From CAYIFA01 sp964362625 (lineage in GTDB: Bacteria > Patescibacteriota > Minisyncoccia > 1-14-0-10-42-19), in NCBI GenBank assembly GCA_964362625.1, contig CAYIFA010000014.1, forward strand, positions 1 through 17,653: 17,653 bases of DNA, written 5' to 3'. The notes under the pieces were generated by a model that saw only the letters and a program-made list of their open reading frames with translations, was not told the DNA's origin and did not search any database. Below, in pieces: positions 6,632-13,373 of the stretch; positions within the stretch are counted from its first letter, which is position 1, and the number at the start of each line of letters is the position of its first letter. Both the position numbers and the translations under genes were made by a program.

Positions 6632-7018
6632 CTACCATACAATACCCATTATCTCCCCGCCGACTTTTTGCTTTATTGCTTCTTCGTGCGTTAAAACGCC
6701 TCGAGGCGTGGAAACAACGAGCGTCCCGCGTCCTTGCGCATAGCGTCTCATCTCCCGCCAACCGCCATATATTCGCCGTGACGAACGGGAAATTCTCCGG
6801 AAACCGGCAATACTAGGCCGGCCATCTTCTTTTTTAAGATGGATCTCGATTAAACGACGGGCTTTTTTCCCCCGGCGCACCGCCTGCCGAACAAAACCAC
6901 TCGCTTCCAAGAGCTTGGCAATATCAAATTTAATTTGCGAATAGCCAATAAGCGCCATATCGTGTCCGGCGCTGTTAGCGTTTTTTATTTTTACAAACAT
7001 ATCGGCTAACTGATCCAT
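6632..7018 (-). CDS. rpsH: 30S ribosomal protein S8 (uS8)
   Basis: Primary 16S rRNA-binding protein of the platform, 128 residues. The N-terminus MDQLADMFVKIKNANSAGH matches the D-x-I-A-D-M-L-x-R-I-R-N-A family start, and the C-terminal STPRGVLTHEEAIKQKVGGE then IMGIVW matches the S-T-S-x-G-x-x-x-x-x-E-A ending. I used the ATG at 7018, two bases after rpsN, rather than the in-frame TTG at 7027 that overlaps rpsN, because most junctions here have an ATG just after the stop. In E. coli S8 represses the spc operon through its mRNA; no comparable site could be seen by eye. Confidence 0.96.
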   Translation of the reverse strand: MDQLADMFVKIKNANSAGHDMALIGYSQIKFDIAKLLEASGFVRQAVRRGKKARRLIEIHLKKEDGRPSIAGFRRISRSSRRIYGGWREMRRYAQGRGTLVVSTPRGVLTHEEAIKQKVGGEIMGIVW

Positions 7019-7020
7019 AT

Positions 7021-7206
7021 TTACCAAGATGATTTTTTAATTCCGGGGAGCAATCCTTCGTTGGCCAGTTCCCGGAAACATATCCGGCATAAATCAAAAT
7101 CCCGAAGATAGCCCCTTTTTCTTCCGCAACGAAAACAGCGCCGGACTACTCGTGATTTATATTTTGGCGGCCGCTTGGCCCGCGCGATAACTGATTTCTT
7201 GGCCAT
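7021..7206 (-). CDS. rpsN: 30S ribosomal protein S14, zinc-binding short type (uS14)
   Basis: A 61-residue S14 of the short zinc-ribbon type used in the 30S head, with Cys24-x2-Cys27 and Cys40-x2-Cys43. The MAKKSVIARAKRPPKYKSR start and the RELANEGLLPGIKKSSW end match the family, including the SW terminus. Start chosen: the ATG at 7206, one base after the rplE stop; a longer reading would overlap rplE by 78 bases and add unrelated sequence. Sits between rplE and rpsH as in most bacteria. Confidence 0.96.
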   Translation of the reverse strand: MAKKSVIARAKRPPKYKSRVVRRCFRCGRKRGYLRDFDLCRICFRELANEGLLPGIKKSSW

Positions 7207-7207
7207 G

Positions 7208-7744
7208 CTATTTTTTCTTAAAAGGTACGCCCAGTAATTTAAAAAGCTCCAGCGCTTCTGTTTTTGATTTGGCGCGAGCCACAATCGTCACCTCAAATCC
7301 GAAGATTGAACGCGCGTCCTCGCTGGCTGCCTCAGGGAATACAATATGCTCTTTTATGCCGATAGTCAAGTTGCCGCCAGAATCCAGACTTTCTTCATTT
7401 ATGCCGCGGAAATCCCTGGTCCGCGGAAGCGCTACAAAAAATAGTTTGGCGAGAAAACTATACATTCTCTCCCCCCTCAAAGTCGCGGAAGCGCCAATAA
7501 TTTGCCCCTGCCTGGTTTTAAACGAAGCCATGGATTTCCGGGACTGACGATCGGCCACCAGTTGTCCGGCGATTCGGCTAAGAGTATTTTTAATCCGCGT
7601 CTGCTCTTCTTTTGTCCTACGGCCAAAGCCGGTATTGATAACTACCTTAGTTATTCTGGGAGAAGCCATATTGCTGGAATGGGCGAATTTCTTTTTCAGT
7701 TCGGGTAAAACTATTTTATGATATTTTTGCTCAAGCATTGACAT
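7208..7744 (-). CDS. rplE: 50S ribosomal protein L5 (uL5)
   Basis: 5S rRNA-binding protein of the central protuberance, 178 residues (E. coli has 179). Family blocks: PRITKVVINTGFG (about 30-42), GQIIGASATLRGERMYSFLAKL, the LPRTRDFRGI motif and GNLTIGIKEHIVFPE, then a C-terminal EVTIVARAKSKTEALELFKLLGVPF-like segment. The start at 7744 (ATG TCA ATG CTT) lies 5 bases after rplX; an in-frame GTG at 7768 would overlap rplX and is less likely, and the next Met at 7738 is also possible. Confidence 0.96.
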   Translation of the reverse strand: MSMLEQKYHKIVLPELKKKFAHSSNMASPRITKVVINTGFGRRTKEEQTRIKNTLSRIAGQLVADRQSRKSMASFKTRQGQIIGASATLRGERMYSFLAKLFFVALPRTRDFRGINEESLDSGGNLTIGIKEHIVFPEAASEDARSIFGFEVTIVARAKSKTEALELFKLLGVPFKKK

Positions 7745-7749
7745 AAGTT

Positions 7750-8058
7750 TTATAAGGCGCTCGCGCACTTTTTACATATTCTTATCTTTTTGCCGTTCTC
7801 ATCAATTTTGAAACCGACCCGAGCACTACTCTTGCAGGACTCACATATCACCTGCGCGTTTGAAGCGTCAATCGGCATTGCCACTCGCACTTTTTCGCCT
7901 TTTTGGCCTTGCCTCTTCGAACGACGGTGACGGACCATCATATTTATTCCTTCAACGGTCAGCCGGCCCTCTTTCGGGAAGACCACGATAACTTTCCCGG
8001 TTTTCCCGCGATCTTTGCCCGACAAAATCTTAACATTATCGCCTTTTTTTATCTTCAT
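7750..8058 (-). CDS. rplX: 50S ribosomal protein L24 with C-terminal zinc ribbon (uL24)
   Basis: Assembly-initiating 23S rRNA-binding protein, 102 residues. The KOW motif occupies about residues 3-30 (KKGDNVKILSGKDRGKTGKV), followed by the VEGINMMVRHRR segment. The C-terminal half has Cys72-x2-Cys75 and Cys95-x2-Cys98, a four-cysteine zinc ribbon seen in many but not all bacterial L24 proteins. Its ATG overlaps the rplN stop in an ATGA junction (8055-8058), so translation is probably coupled. Confidence 0.96.
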   Translation of the reverse strand: MKIKKGDNVKILSGKDRGKTGKVIVVFPKEGRLTVEGINMMVRHRRSKRQGQKGEKVRVAMPIDASNAQVICESCKSSARVGFKIDENGKKIRICKKCASAL

Positions 8059-8420
8059 ACTACTTCCTCGGCAAGTGATATTATTTTTGCAAAACCCCTT
8101 TCCCGAAGTTCGCGCGGAATGGGGCCGAAAATACGGCCGCCTCTTGGCTCCTGACCATCCACAATAATCGCGGCGTTATCGTCGAAACGGATATACGAAC
8201 CGTCTTTACGTCGATAAACGCTTTTGGTGCGTGCGATAACCACCCGCACAATATCTTTCTTTTTAACAGTTTTCCGCGGTTCGGCAACCTTTACCGACCC
8301 AACTACGATATCGCCCAATCTGGCATAACGGCGGCGAGTTCCGCCCAGAACCTTAAAGCACTGCACGATTTTAGCGCCAGTATTATCGGCGATATTAAGT
8401 TTTGTCCCGGGCTGAATCAT
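8055..8420 (-). CDS. rplN: 50S ribosomal protein L14 (uL14)
   Basis: Large-subunit interface protein, 121 residues, one of the most conserved. MIQPGTKLNIADNTGAK opens it in the standard way, and GDIVVGSVKVAEPR, then the RRKDGSYIRFDDNAAIIVD block and RGGRIFGPIPRELRERGFAKI follow, all diagnostic. Start chosen: the ATG at 8420, which overlaps the rpsQ stop as ATGA; the longer frame adds MGNCRRI inside rpsQ and is not part of L14. It ends in TGA, showing UGA is a stop here. Confidence 0.98.
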   Translation of the reverse strand: MIQPGTKLNIADNTGAKIVQCFKVLGGTRRRYARLGDIVVGSVKVAEPRKTVKKKDIVRVVIARTKSVYRRKDGSYIRFDDNAAIIVDGQEPRGGRIFGPIPRELRERGFAKIISLAEEVV

Positions 8421-8659
8421 GATGCGTCGACAATTACCCACTTTTTATCTTTGGATATCGGGCGGGATTCCCGGATAACCACCTTGTCCCCAACCCTATA
8501 TTCATCTTTCTCGTCGTGAGCTTTATACCGCTTATTCGAACTTATGAACTTGTGGTAACGCGGATGTTTAAAATATCTTTCGACCTTAACCACCGCGGTT
8601 TGCCGGCCGCCGTGACTCACTATAACCCCTTCTAATCGCTTTGATTTTTCGTATGCCAT
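8417..8659 (-). CDS. rpsQ: 30S ribosomal protein S17 (uS17)
   Basis: Primary 16S rRNA-binding protein with an OB fold, 80 residues. RLEGVIVSHGGRQTAVVKVER (8-28) and the following HPRYHKFISSNKRYKAHDE match the family, as does GDKVVIRESRPISKDKKW with the typical S-x-P-x-S-K-x-K-x-W. It follows rpmC by 7 bases and overlaps rplN by 4. It ends in TGA. Confidence 0.97.
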   Translation of the reverse strand: MAYEKSKRLEGVIVSHGGRQTAVVKVERYFKHPRYHKFISSNKRYKAHDEKDEYRVGDKVVIRESRPISKDKKWVIVDAS

Positions 8660-8666
8660 ATTATAA

Positions 8667-8843
8667 TTATTTTTGGTTAAGTTTTGTCAAAATCTGCGCG
8701 ATTTCCTTTTTTAGCCGTTGCCCCTTTTTATTATCTTTCACCTGCCCTTGGCGAACCAGAAAACGGAAATGCATCAATTCCTGCTTTTTCTTGCCTAACA
8801 ACCCTGGCAATTCCTCATTGTTTTTATCCAACAAATTTTTCAT
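8667..8843 (-). CDS. rpmC: 50S ribosomal protein L29 (uL29)
   Basis: Small two-helix protein next to the nascent-chain exit tunnel, 58 residues. The KNLLDKNNEELPGLLGKKKQ helix and the FRFLVRQGQVKDNKK turn with the following helix RLKKEIAQILTKLNQK fit L29 (F-x-x-x-x-G-Q-x-x-x-x). The ATG at 8843, one base after the rplP stop, is preferred over a GTG at 8852 that would overlap rplP. Gene order L16-L29-S17 supports the call. Confidence 0.94.
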   Translation of the reverse strand: MKNLLDKNNEELPGLLGKKKQELMHFRFLVRQGQVKDNKKGQRLKKEIAQILTKLNQK

Positions 8844-8844
8844 A

Positions 8845-9258
8845 TTATTCACGCGCCACTACCTTGGTTTTGACCGGCAACTTTGACCCAGCCTTGCGCA
8901 GAGCTTCTCGGGCGCCTTCGCTAGCAATGCCGTCTATTTCGAAAAGTATACGGCCGGGCTCGACCGGAGCAACATAAAACGCCGGATCGCCCTTGCCTTT
9001 GCCCATGCCGACTTCCGGAGGCTTTTGCGTTATGGGCTTGTCCGGGAAAATTCTAATCCACATCCGGCCGCCTTTCTGGACGTAACGCGTTAATACTTTA
9101 CGGGCCGCCTCAATTTGACGGGCAGTTATCTCCGCGGTCCCAAACGAACGCAGGCCGAAACTCCCGAATGACAAAGATGTCCCGCGCGTAGCGACTCTGG
9201 TTTCATGACCGCGAAGTCGCTGCCATTTCCTGTATTTAACTTTTTTAGGGAAAAGCAT
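8845..9258 (-). CDS. rplP: 50S ribosomal protein L16 (uL16)
   Basis: Late-assembling protein that helps seat A-site tRNA, 137 residues, the usual size. MLFPKKVKYRKWQRLRG opens it, followed by SFGSFGLRSFGTAEITARQI, the RMWIRIFPDKPITQKPPEVG block with MGKGKGDPAFYVAPVEPG, all standard. The C-terminus is normal. The gap to rpsC (48 bases) is filled almost wholly by a REP-like element, so its translation is unlikely to be coupled to rpsC. No clear Shine-Dalgarno sequence is seen. Confidence 0.98.
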   Translation of the reverse strand: MLFPKKVKYRKWQRLRGHETRVATRGTSLSFGSFGLRSFGTAEITARQIEAARKVLTRYVQKGGRMWIRIFPDKPITQKPPEVGMGKGKGDPAFYVAPVEPGRILFEIDGIASEGAREALRKAGSKLPVKTKVVARE

Positions 9259-9260
9259 GT

Positions 9261-9308
9261 TTATCTTTCGACTTCGCTCAAGATAACCCTGAGCCTGTCG
9301 AATGGGTT
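9261..9308. repeat. REP-like two-hairpin element between rpsC and rplP
   Basis: Left stem TTATCTT (9261-9267) with AAGATAA (9280-9286); right stem AACCC (9285-9289) with GGGTT (9304-9308). The right half contains CCCTGAGCCTGTCGAA, a core familiar from dispersed palindromic repeats in many environmental bacteria. It overlaps the rpsC stop. A second copy of the right half lies in rpsS (10450-10473). Confidence 0.7.
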
Positions 9309-9963
9309 ATTTTTTATCAAATATTTCTCCTCTATAAATCCACACCTTTATGCCGATGTCGCCATAAGGCAGGTGGGCCCGTTCGCGCGCGAAATCCACG
9401 TCGGCCCGCAGTGTTTGGAGTGGGATCTGCCCCTTCATCAACGACTCATGCCGGCTCATTTCCGCGCCGCCCAACCTGCCGAGTAGCGCCACCTTTATTC
9501 CATAAACTCCTCGGCTCGCCATAACTCTATCAATTGCCTTCTTCATCACTCTCCTAAATGGCAAGCGTTTTTCCAACTCCTCGGCTATGGCGTACGCGAC
9601 AATCGCGGCATGCGTGTCGGGTAGGCGGACTTCTTCAACGGAAATTTTCAGCTGGCCTTTTTCATCTGCTCCTATTTTTTTAAGTGTCTTCAAAGCATCT
9701 TTTCGAAGTTTTTCGATTCCCTCACCGCCTCTTCCGATAATCAACCCGGGCCGGGCGGTTTTGATATTGATATGAAATAACGCCGGGGACCGCTCGATGG
9801 ATACTTCGGCGACGTAGGAGCCGCGCAAACGCTTGGCCAGCCACTCGCGTATCAAAATGTCGCTCTTGATCGTTTGGCGATAGGCTCGGAGGTTAAACCA
9901 CCGCGATTTCCAATCGCGGATGATCCCTAGACGAAATGAATATGGATGAACGGAATGACTCAT
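9307..9963 (-). CDS. rpsC: 30S ribosomal protein S3 (uS3)
   Basis: Small-subunit head protein at the mRNA entry channel, 218 residues. SVHPYSFRLGIIRDWKSRWF at the N-terminus is the CPR-like version of the common V-x-P-x-x-x-R-L-G-I motif. The KH domain has the GRGG loop (77-80) in RPGLIIGRGGEGIEKLR. The C-terminal domain has RRVMKKAIDRVM, the GIKVALLGRLGGAEMSR signature and the GDIGIKVWIYRGEI ending. It starts 56 bases after the rplV stop, across an AT-rich spacer without a clear Shine-Dalgarno sequence; the spacer may weaken coupling. Confidence 0.98.
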   Translation of the reverse strand: MSHSVHPYSFRLGIIRDWKSRWFNLRAYRQTIKSDILIREWLAKRLRGSYVAEVSIERSPALFHINIKTARPGLIIGRGGEGIEKLRKDALKTLKKIGADEKGQLKISVEEVRLPDTHAAIVAYAIAEELEKRLPFRRVMKKAIDRVMASRGVYGIKVALLGRLGGAEMSRHESLMKGQIPLQTLRADVDFARERAHLPYGDIGIKVWIYRGEIFDKK

Positions 9964-10019
9964 AATCTTAAACTCGAAACAATATTTAATACTTTAAATT
10001 CAGAAAATAAAAACATGGT

Positions 10020-10394
10020 TTAGGGTTTAGTATTTCGTATTCCGGATTTTCCTTGGCTTTGAGCTTCGCTCAAAACCAAGGTTATGTGGCTGGTTCTTTT
10101 TTTGATCATATGCGCGCTGCCCCGGGCTTGCGGCATATAACGCTTATAAACCGAGCCCTCATCAACCCTTATCTCCTTTATAAACAGGCCGCCGTCACCT
10201 AAGTTAAAGTTATTCCTGGCATTGGCCCGGGCCGAATCTAAAAGCTTGGCCAGATCTTTTGCCGCGCGCTTAGGTGTAAACTTTAGAATTTTTGACGCCT
10301 CAACGGCATTCTTATTGCGGATCAAATCAGCTACCAGCCGGACTTTTCTGGGAGCTATACGCAAGTATTTAAGCTGGGATCGAACTAATGTCAT
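10020..10394 (-). CDS. rplV: 50S ribosomal protein L22 (uL22) with a repeat-derived C-terminal tail
   Basis: Lines the nascent-chain exit tunnel. Residues 1-109 are a normal L22: KYLRIAPRKVRLVADLIR (9-26), LDSARANARNNF, and the beta-hairpin region KRYMPQARGSAHMIKKRTSH that reaches the tunnel. L22 usually stops near ITVVLSE; here about 15 residues follow (AQSQGKSGIRNTKP). These are encoded by a hairpin repeat (10051-10081) and then by spacer-type DNA, so the original stop seems to have been displaced. The start at 10394 lies 3 bases after rpsS. Confidence 0.96.
   Translation of the reverse strand: MTLVRSQLKYLRIAPRKVRLVADLIRNKNAVEASKILKFTPKRAAKDLAKLLDSARANARNNFNLGDGGLFIKEIRVDEGSVYKRYMPQARGSAHMIKKRTSHITLVLSEAQSQGKSGIRNTKP
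10051..10081. repeat. Long hairpin inside the 3' end of rplV
   Basis: CCTTGG (10051-10056) pairs with CCAAGG (10076-10081), and TTTGAGC (10058-10064) with GCTCAAA (10068-10074) around a 3-base loop. The apposed bases at 10057 and 10075 form a G-U pair in the minus-strand mRNA, giving a continuous 14-bp hairpin. The sequence CTTCGCTCA is shared with the REP-like element at 9261-9308. Confidence 0.75.
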
Positions 10395-10397
10395 ATA

Positions 10398-10790
10398 TTA
10401 AGTTTTTGGCGGTTTTTTCGCGGCACTCGTCCCTCCACCTATCCGGGACGACCCTGAGCCGGTCGAACGGGTCGCATCAGCTTTCGCGGGATTCGTATTA
10501 CTTTGCGTAGCTTGGGCTTCTAATTCTTTTTGCATCTTACCGCCGTGCCTGGTGAATTTGCGGGTCGGGGAAAATTCTCCGAGACGATGCCCGACCATTT
10601 CTTCGACCACCGTAACCGGAATAAATATTTTGCCATTGTGCACCCCAAAAGTGAATCCGACCATTTCCGGGCTCACCTCAGAATCCCTGGACCAAGTCTT
10701 GACCACTGATTTGTCGCCCGGCCTTAAATTGCCGATTTTTTTTAACAGCTTGGGATCTACATATGGACCTTTTTTGGATGATCTTGTCAT
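10398..10790 (-). CDS. rpsS: 30S ribosomal protein S19 (uS19) with a repeat-derived C-terminal tail
   Basis: Head protein that contacts S13 and tRNA. Residues 1-90 are typical: RSSKKGPYVDPKLLKKI, then the WSRDSEVSPEMVGFTFGVHNGK region, and VGHRLGEFSPTRKFTRHGGK (66-85), the family signature. The normal protein ends near residue 92. Here a low-complexity tail of about 38 residues (Thr/Ser/Gly/Ala/Lys-rich) follows, and residues about 106-122 are encoded by a REP-like element (10428-10473). The reading frame stays open through it. The start at 10790 follows rplB by 32 bases, across a spacer of AATTCGAAATTCG-type repeats. Confidence 0.96.
   Translation of the reverse strand: MTRSSKKGPYVDPKLLKKIGNLRPGDKSVVKTWSRDSEVSPEMVGFTFGVHNGKIFIPVTVVEEMVGHRLGEFSPTRKFTRHGGKMQKELEAQATQSNTNPAKADATRSTGSGSSRIGGGTSAAKKPPKT
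10428..10473. repeat. REP-like two-hairpin element within the rpsS coding sequence
   Basis: Left stem CGTCCC (10428-10433) with GGGACG (10445-10450); right stem GACCC (10450-10454) with GGGTC (10469-10473). The right half, CCCTGAGCC then GGTCGAAC, is the same module as at 9285-9308 with changed but still paired stem bases. It is translated as part of the S19 tail. Confidence 0.7.
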
Positions 10791-10822
10791 AAAATTCGAA
10801 ATTCGAATTCGGATTTCATATA

Positions 10823-11650
10823 TTATTTCGTTCTCCTGCTAACAATAAGCGCGTCTGAATACTTGTGTCTCTTCCTGGTTTTTACTCCCCTAGTTCCTTT
10901 GCCCCAGCGGTTCTTGGGGCGGCGTGTTCCTCGGAGCGCCCGACCTTCGCCTCCGCCGTAAGGGTGGTCAACTGGGTTCATGGCCGACCCCCTGACGGTT
11001 GGGCGGATACCCATATGACGGCTTCTGCCGGCCTTTCCGATAACAACTTGTCCATGCTCAACATTTGAAACCTGCCCCAAACTTGCCTGTGCCCGGCTAT
11101 CTATTTTACGGACCGAACCAGAAGGCAGCTTTATCAGTGTAAAACCAGAATCGTGAGCCAGAACTTCAGCGGTGGAACCGGCAGACCGTACCAGTTTTGC
11201 ACCGTTGTTCGGCTTTACCTCAATGTTATATATTTGCCATCCAACCGGAATTTTATCAAGGCCAAGCCGGTTGCCGACTTTTAATTCGGCCTTTGGACCG
11301 GTCATGATTTCTTCGCCTACCCGCAAACCATCGGGGACCAAGTGATATCTTCTTTCGCCATCTTTATAGCAAACCCTGGCAATAAAACCGCTTCTGTTGG
11401 GGTCGTATTCTATGGTCTCGATCCTCGCCGGTATACCTTCTTTATCATAATCAAAATCAACCTCCCGCCATGAGCGTTTTTCACCCGCGCCCTTATGGCG
11501 CGTGGTAATCTTGCCGGAACTTGACCGCCCAACCATGCGCCTTACACCCTTGGTAAGGGTTTTATAAGGACTGTCTCCAGACAAAACACTACGGTAATTT
11601 ACCGTTGTCATCTGGCGTTTTGATGGGGTTGTTGGCTTATACAATTTCAT
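10823..11650 (-). CDS. rplB: 50S ribosomal protein L2 (uL2)
   Basis: Core 23S rRNA-binding protein near the peptidyl transferase centre, 275 residues. Family blocks include GKITTRHKGAGEKRSWREVDF (46-66), ARIETIEYDPNRSGFIA, YKDGERRYHLVPDGL, and the C-terminal RPTVRGSAMNPVDHP (216-230). His229, the conserved residue tied to peptidyl transfer in E. coli, is present. The next aromatic position is Tyr231 where nearly all bacteria have His. The basic tail WGKGTRGVKTRKRHKYSD fits. The start at 11650 comes one base after the rplW stop. Confidence 0.98.
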   Translation of the reverse strand: MKLYKPTTPSKRQMTTVNYRSVLSGDSPYKTLTKGVRRMVGRSSSGKITTRHKGAGEKRSWREVDFDYDKEGIPARIETIEYDPNRSGFIARVCYKDGERRYHLVPDGLRVGEEIMTGPKAELKVGNRLGLDKIPVGWQIYNIEVKPNNGAKLVRSAGSTAEVLAHDSGFTLIKLPSGSVRKIDSRAQASLGQVSNVEHGQVVIGKAGRSRHMGIRPTVRGSAMNPVDHPYGGGEGRALRGTRRPKNRWGKGTRGVKTRKRHKYSDALIVSRRTK

Positions 11651-11651
11651 A

Positions 11652-12083
11652 TTAAATAAATTCTATTTTCTCGCCTTTGGCGAGCATTACTTGCGCTTTT
11701 TTATAGCCGGGCTTTCGGCCTTTGACTCTGCGGAAAAACCGTGTTTTCGGTTTTTGGTTTATAATGCTCGCCGAAACAGCTTTGACATTGTAAAGTTCGC
11801 TGACCGCTTTTTTAATCTGCGGCTTGGTAGCGCCGGCTCTTACTTTAAAAACATAAACCGAACCATCGGATAACTTTGCGGATTTTTCAGTAACATGCGG
11901 ACTCACCAAAACCTCAGCGGCGGTCTTTGACTCGGCGAAAGCCACTCTGTCTTTTCTCTCGGCATGAACGTTCTCGTCGCCTTCTTTTATCACAGTTTCT
12001 TTTGCACGCTGGCGAGTTTTGAATCTTTCCGAACGCGCGTCCGTGCCTCTTTTAAATTTCTTGAATATGTCTAAAACGCCCAT
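11652..12083 (-). CDS. rplW: 50S ribosomal protein L23 (uL23) with N-terminal extension
   Basis: Exit-tunnel rim protein that docks trigger factor and the signal recognition particle. At 143 residues it is about 45 longer than the standard form. The L23 core starts near residue 57: VLVSPHVTEKSAKL, then VFKVRAGATKPQIKKAVSEL, YNVKAVSASI and the RVKGRKPGYKKAQVMLAKGE ending. The extension MGVLDIFKKFKRG followed by a charged Arg/Lys/Glu stretch resembles that of other CPR L23 proteins. I used the ATG at 12083, one base after rplD; an earlier in-frame start (12170) would overlap rplD by 86 bases. Confidence 0.95.
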   Translation of the reverse strand: MGVLDIFKKFKRGTDARSERFKTRQRAKETVIKEGDENVHAERKDRVAFAESKTAAEVLVSPHVTEKSAKLSDGSVYVFKVRAGATKPQIKKAVSELYNVKAVSASIINQKPKTRFFRRVKGRKPGYKKAQVMLAKGEKIEFI

Positions 12084-12084
12084 A

Positions 12085-12735
12085 TTATTTAATTCTTGCC
12101 GCAAGCGCTTTAACCGACTCCTCGGGCGTGATAATAAACCTGGAAGCAAGCAGGTCGCTCGCCGCCGCATTCCTTGCTTCCGTTACATTAATTTTTGGGA
12201 TATTCTTCAAAGCTCTCGACGTATTTAAATCTTTGCTCGCAACCAGGACCAGGGCTCTTGAATTGACACCGATACCTCCGAATTCCCTGATGCCAGCCAG
12301 ATTTTTTAAAAAATTGAAGGCGTCTTTGGTTTTACCGGAGGTAATGCTTAGCGAATCAAGCATTAAAATTTCTCCGTCGCGCGCCTTTTGCGACAAAATT
12401 ACCGCGAGCGCCCGCCTGCTCATTTTTTTGTTTATTTTTTTGGCGTAAATTTTGTCTTTTCTCGGCCCATGGGTAATGCCGCCGCCCACCCAGATCGGCG
12501 ACCTAATTGAGCCGTGCCTGGCCCGTCCGGTTCCCTTTTGGCGCCACGGTTTTTTGCCGCCGCCACTAACCTCGGAACGGTCTTTGGTATGTGCCGTGCC
12601 TTTGCGGAGGTTCGACCGTTCGGATTCGACAACCTGCCAAACTAAAGCCGGGCTCCATTTCACGGCAAAAACACTATCGGGTAACTCCGTTGTCCCTACT
12701 TTTTCGGCGTTTTGGTTGTATAGATCAACTTTCAT
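12085..12735 (-). CDS. rplD: 50S ribosomal protein L4 (uL4)
   Basis: Exit-tunnel protein, 216 residues. The extended tunnel loop is seen as KKPWRQKGTGRARHGSIRSP (61-80) followed by WVGGGITHGP, and the globular part has KKMSRRALAVILSQKA and the NVTEARNAAASDLL block that precedes the C-terminal helix. In E. coli L4 also represses its own operon by binding the mRNA leader and causing premature termination; the attenuator-like leader before rplC here makes L4 a candidate regulator, which is inference. It starts two bases after the rplC stop. Confidence 0.97.
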   Translation of the reverse strand: MKVDLYNQNAEKVGTTELPDSVFAVKWSPALVWQVVESERSNLRKGTAHTKDRSEVSGGGKKPWRQKGTGRARHGSIRSPIWVGGGITHGPRKDKIYAKKINKKMSRRALAVILSQKARDGEILMLDSLSITSGKTKDAFNFLKNLAGIREFGGIGVNSRALVLVASKDLNTSRALKNIPKINVTEARNAAASDLLASRFIITPEESVKALAARIK

Positions 12736-12737
12736 GG

Positions 12738-13367
12738 TTATCCTTTAATCTCAATGAGTGAACCGCGCGCTCCCGGAATCGCGCCGGAGATAGCGAGCAA
12801 GTTCCTTTCCTTGTCCACTTTCACGACTTCTAGATTTTTTACCGTGATGCGGTTCCCGCCCATCCGCCCGGCCATACGCATCCCCTTGATCACTCTTTGC
12901 GGCCAGGTGGCGCCGATGGAGCCCGGTTCGCGCTCGGAATGTTTTTGGCCATGAGTTCGTGGGCCGCCTTTAAAACCATGACGTTTCACCACGCCCTGGA
13001 ATCCTTTTCCTTTGGTGACGCCGCTAACGGCTATCTTGTCGCCCTCTTGAAATATAGATACGTCTATAATATCGCCTAACCCTGTTGGCTGTTCGCTGTT
13101 GACTGTCCCCTCGCCAATCCTAAATTCACGAAGCCAACGAACTGATTCGTCTCCGGTTTTTTTTAGATGGCCGCGGATTGGTTTTGAAATGTTCTTTGAT
13201 TTTTTCACTCCGAAACCGATCTGCACCGCATCGTATCCATCCTTATCTTTTGTCTTGATTTGTGTAACCCGCGCTGGGCCAGCCTGAACAATAGTAACAG
13301 GCCGGACTGTTCCGTCCTTTTCAAAAATCTGCGACATTTCCAATTTTTGGCCTAAAATATACTTCAT
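12738..13367 (-). CDS. rplC: 50S ribosomal protein L3 (uL3)
   Basis: Early-assembling 23S rRNA-binding protein that reaches towards the peptidyl transferase centre, 209 residues, typical length. ILGQKLEMSQIFEKDG at the N-terminus, GVTKGKGFQGVVKRHGFKGG (about 117-136), then the THGQKHSEREPGSIGATWPQ block and MAGRMGGNRITVKNLEVV match L3 throughout. It is the first gene of this transcript because rpsJ, usually just upstream, lies almost 3 kb away behind a terminator. No Shine-Dalgarno sequence is visible, and the start is only 6 bases past the T-run of the leader hairpin. Confidence 0.98.
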   Translation of the reverse strand: MKYILGQKLEMSQIFEKDGTVRPVTIVQAGPARVTQIKTKDKDGYDAVQIGFGVKKSKNISKPIRGHLKKTGDESVRWLREFRIGEGTVNSEQPTGLGDIIDVSIFQEGDKIAVSGVTKGKGFQGVVKRHGFKGGPRTHGQKHSEREPGSIGATWPQRVIKGMRMAGRMGGNRITVKNLEVVKVDKERNLLAISGAIPGARGSLIEIKG

Positions 13368-13373
13368 ATTAAC

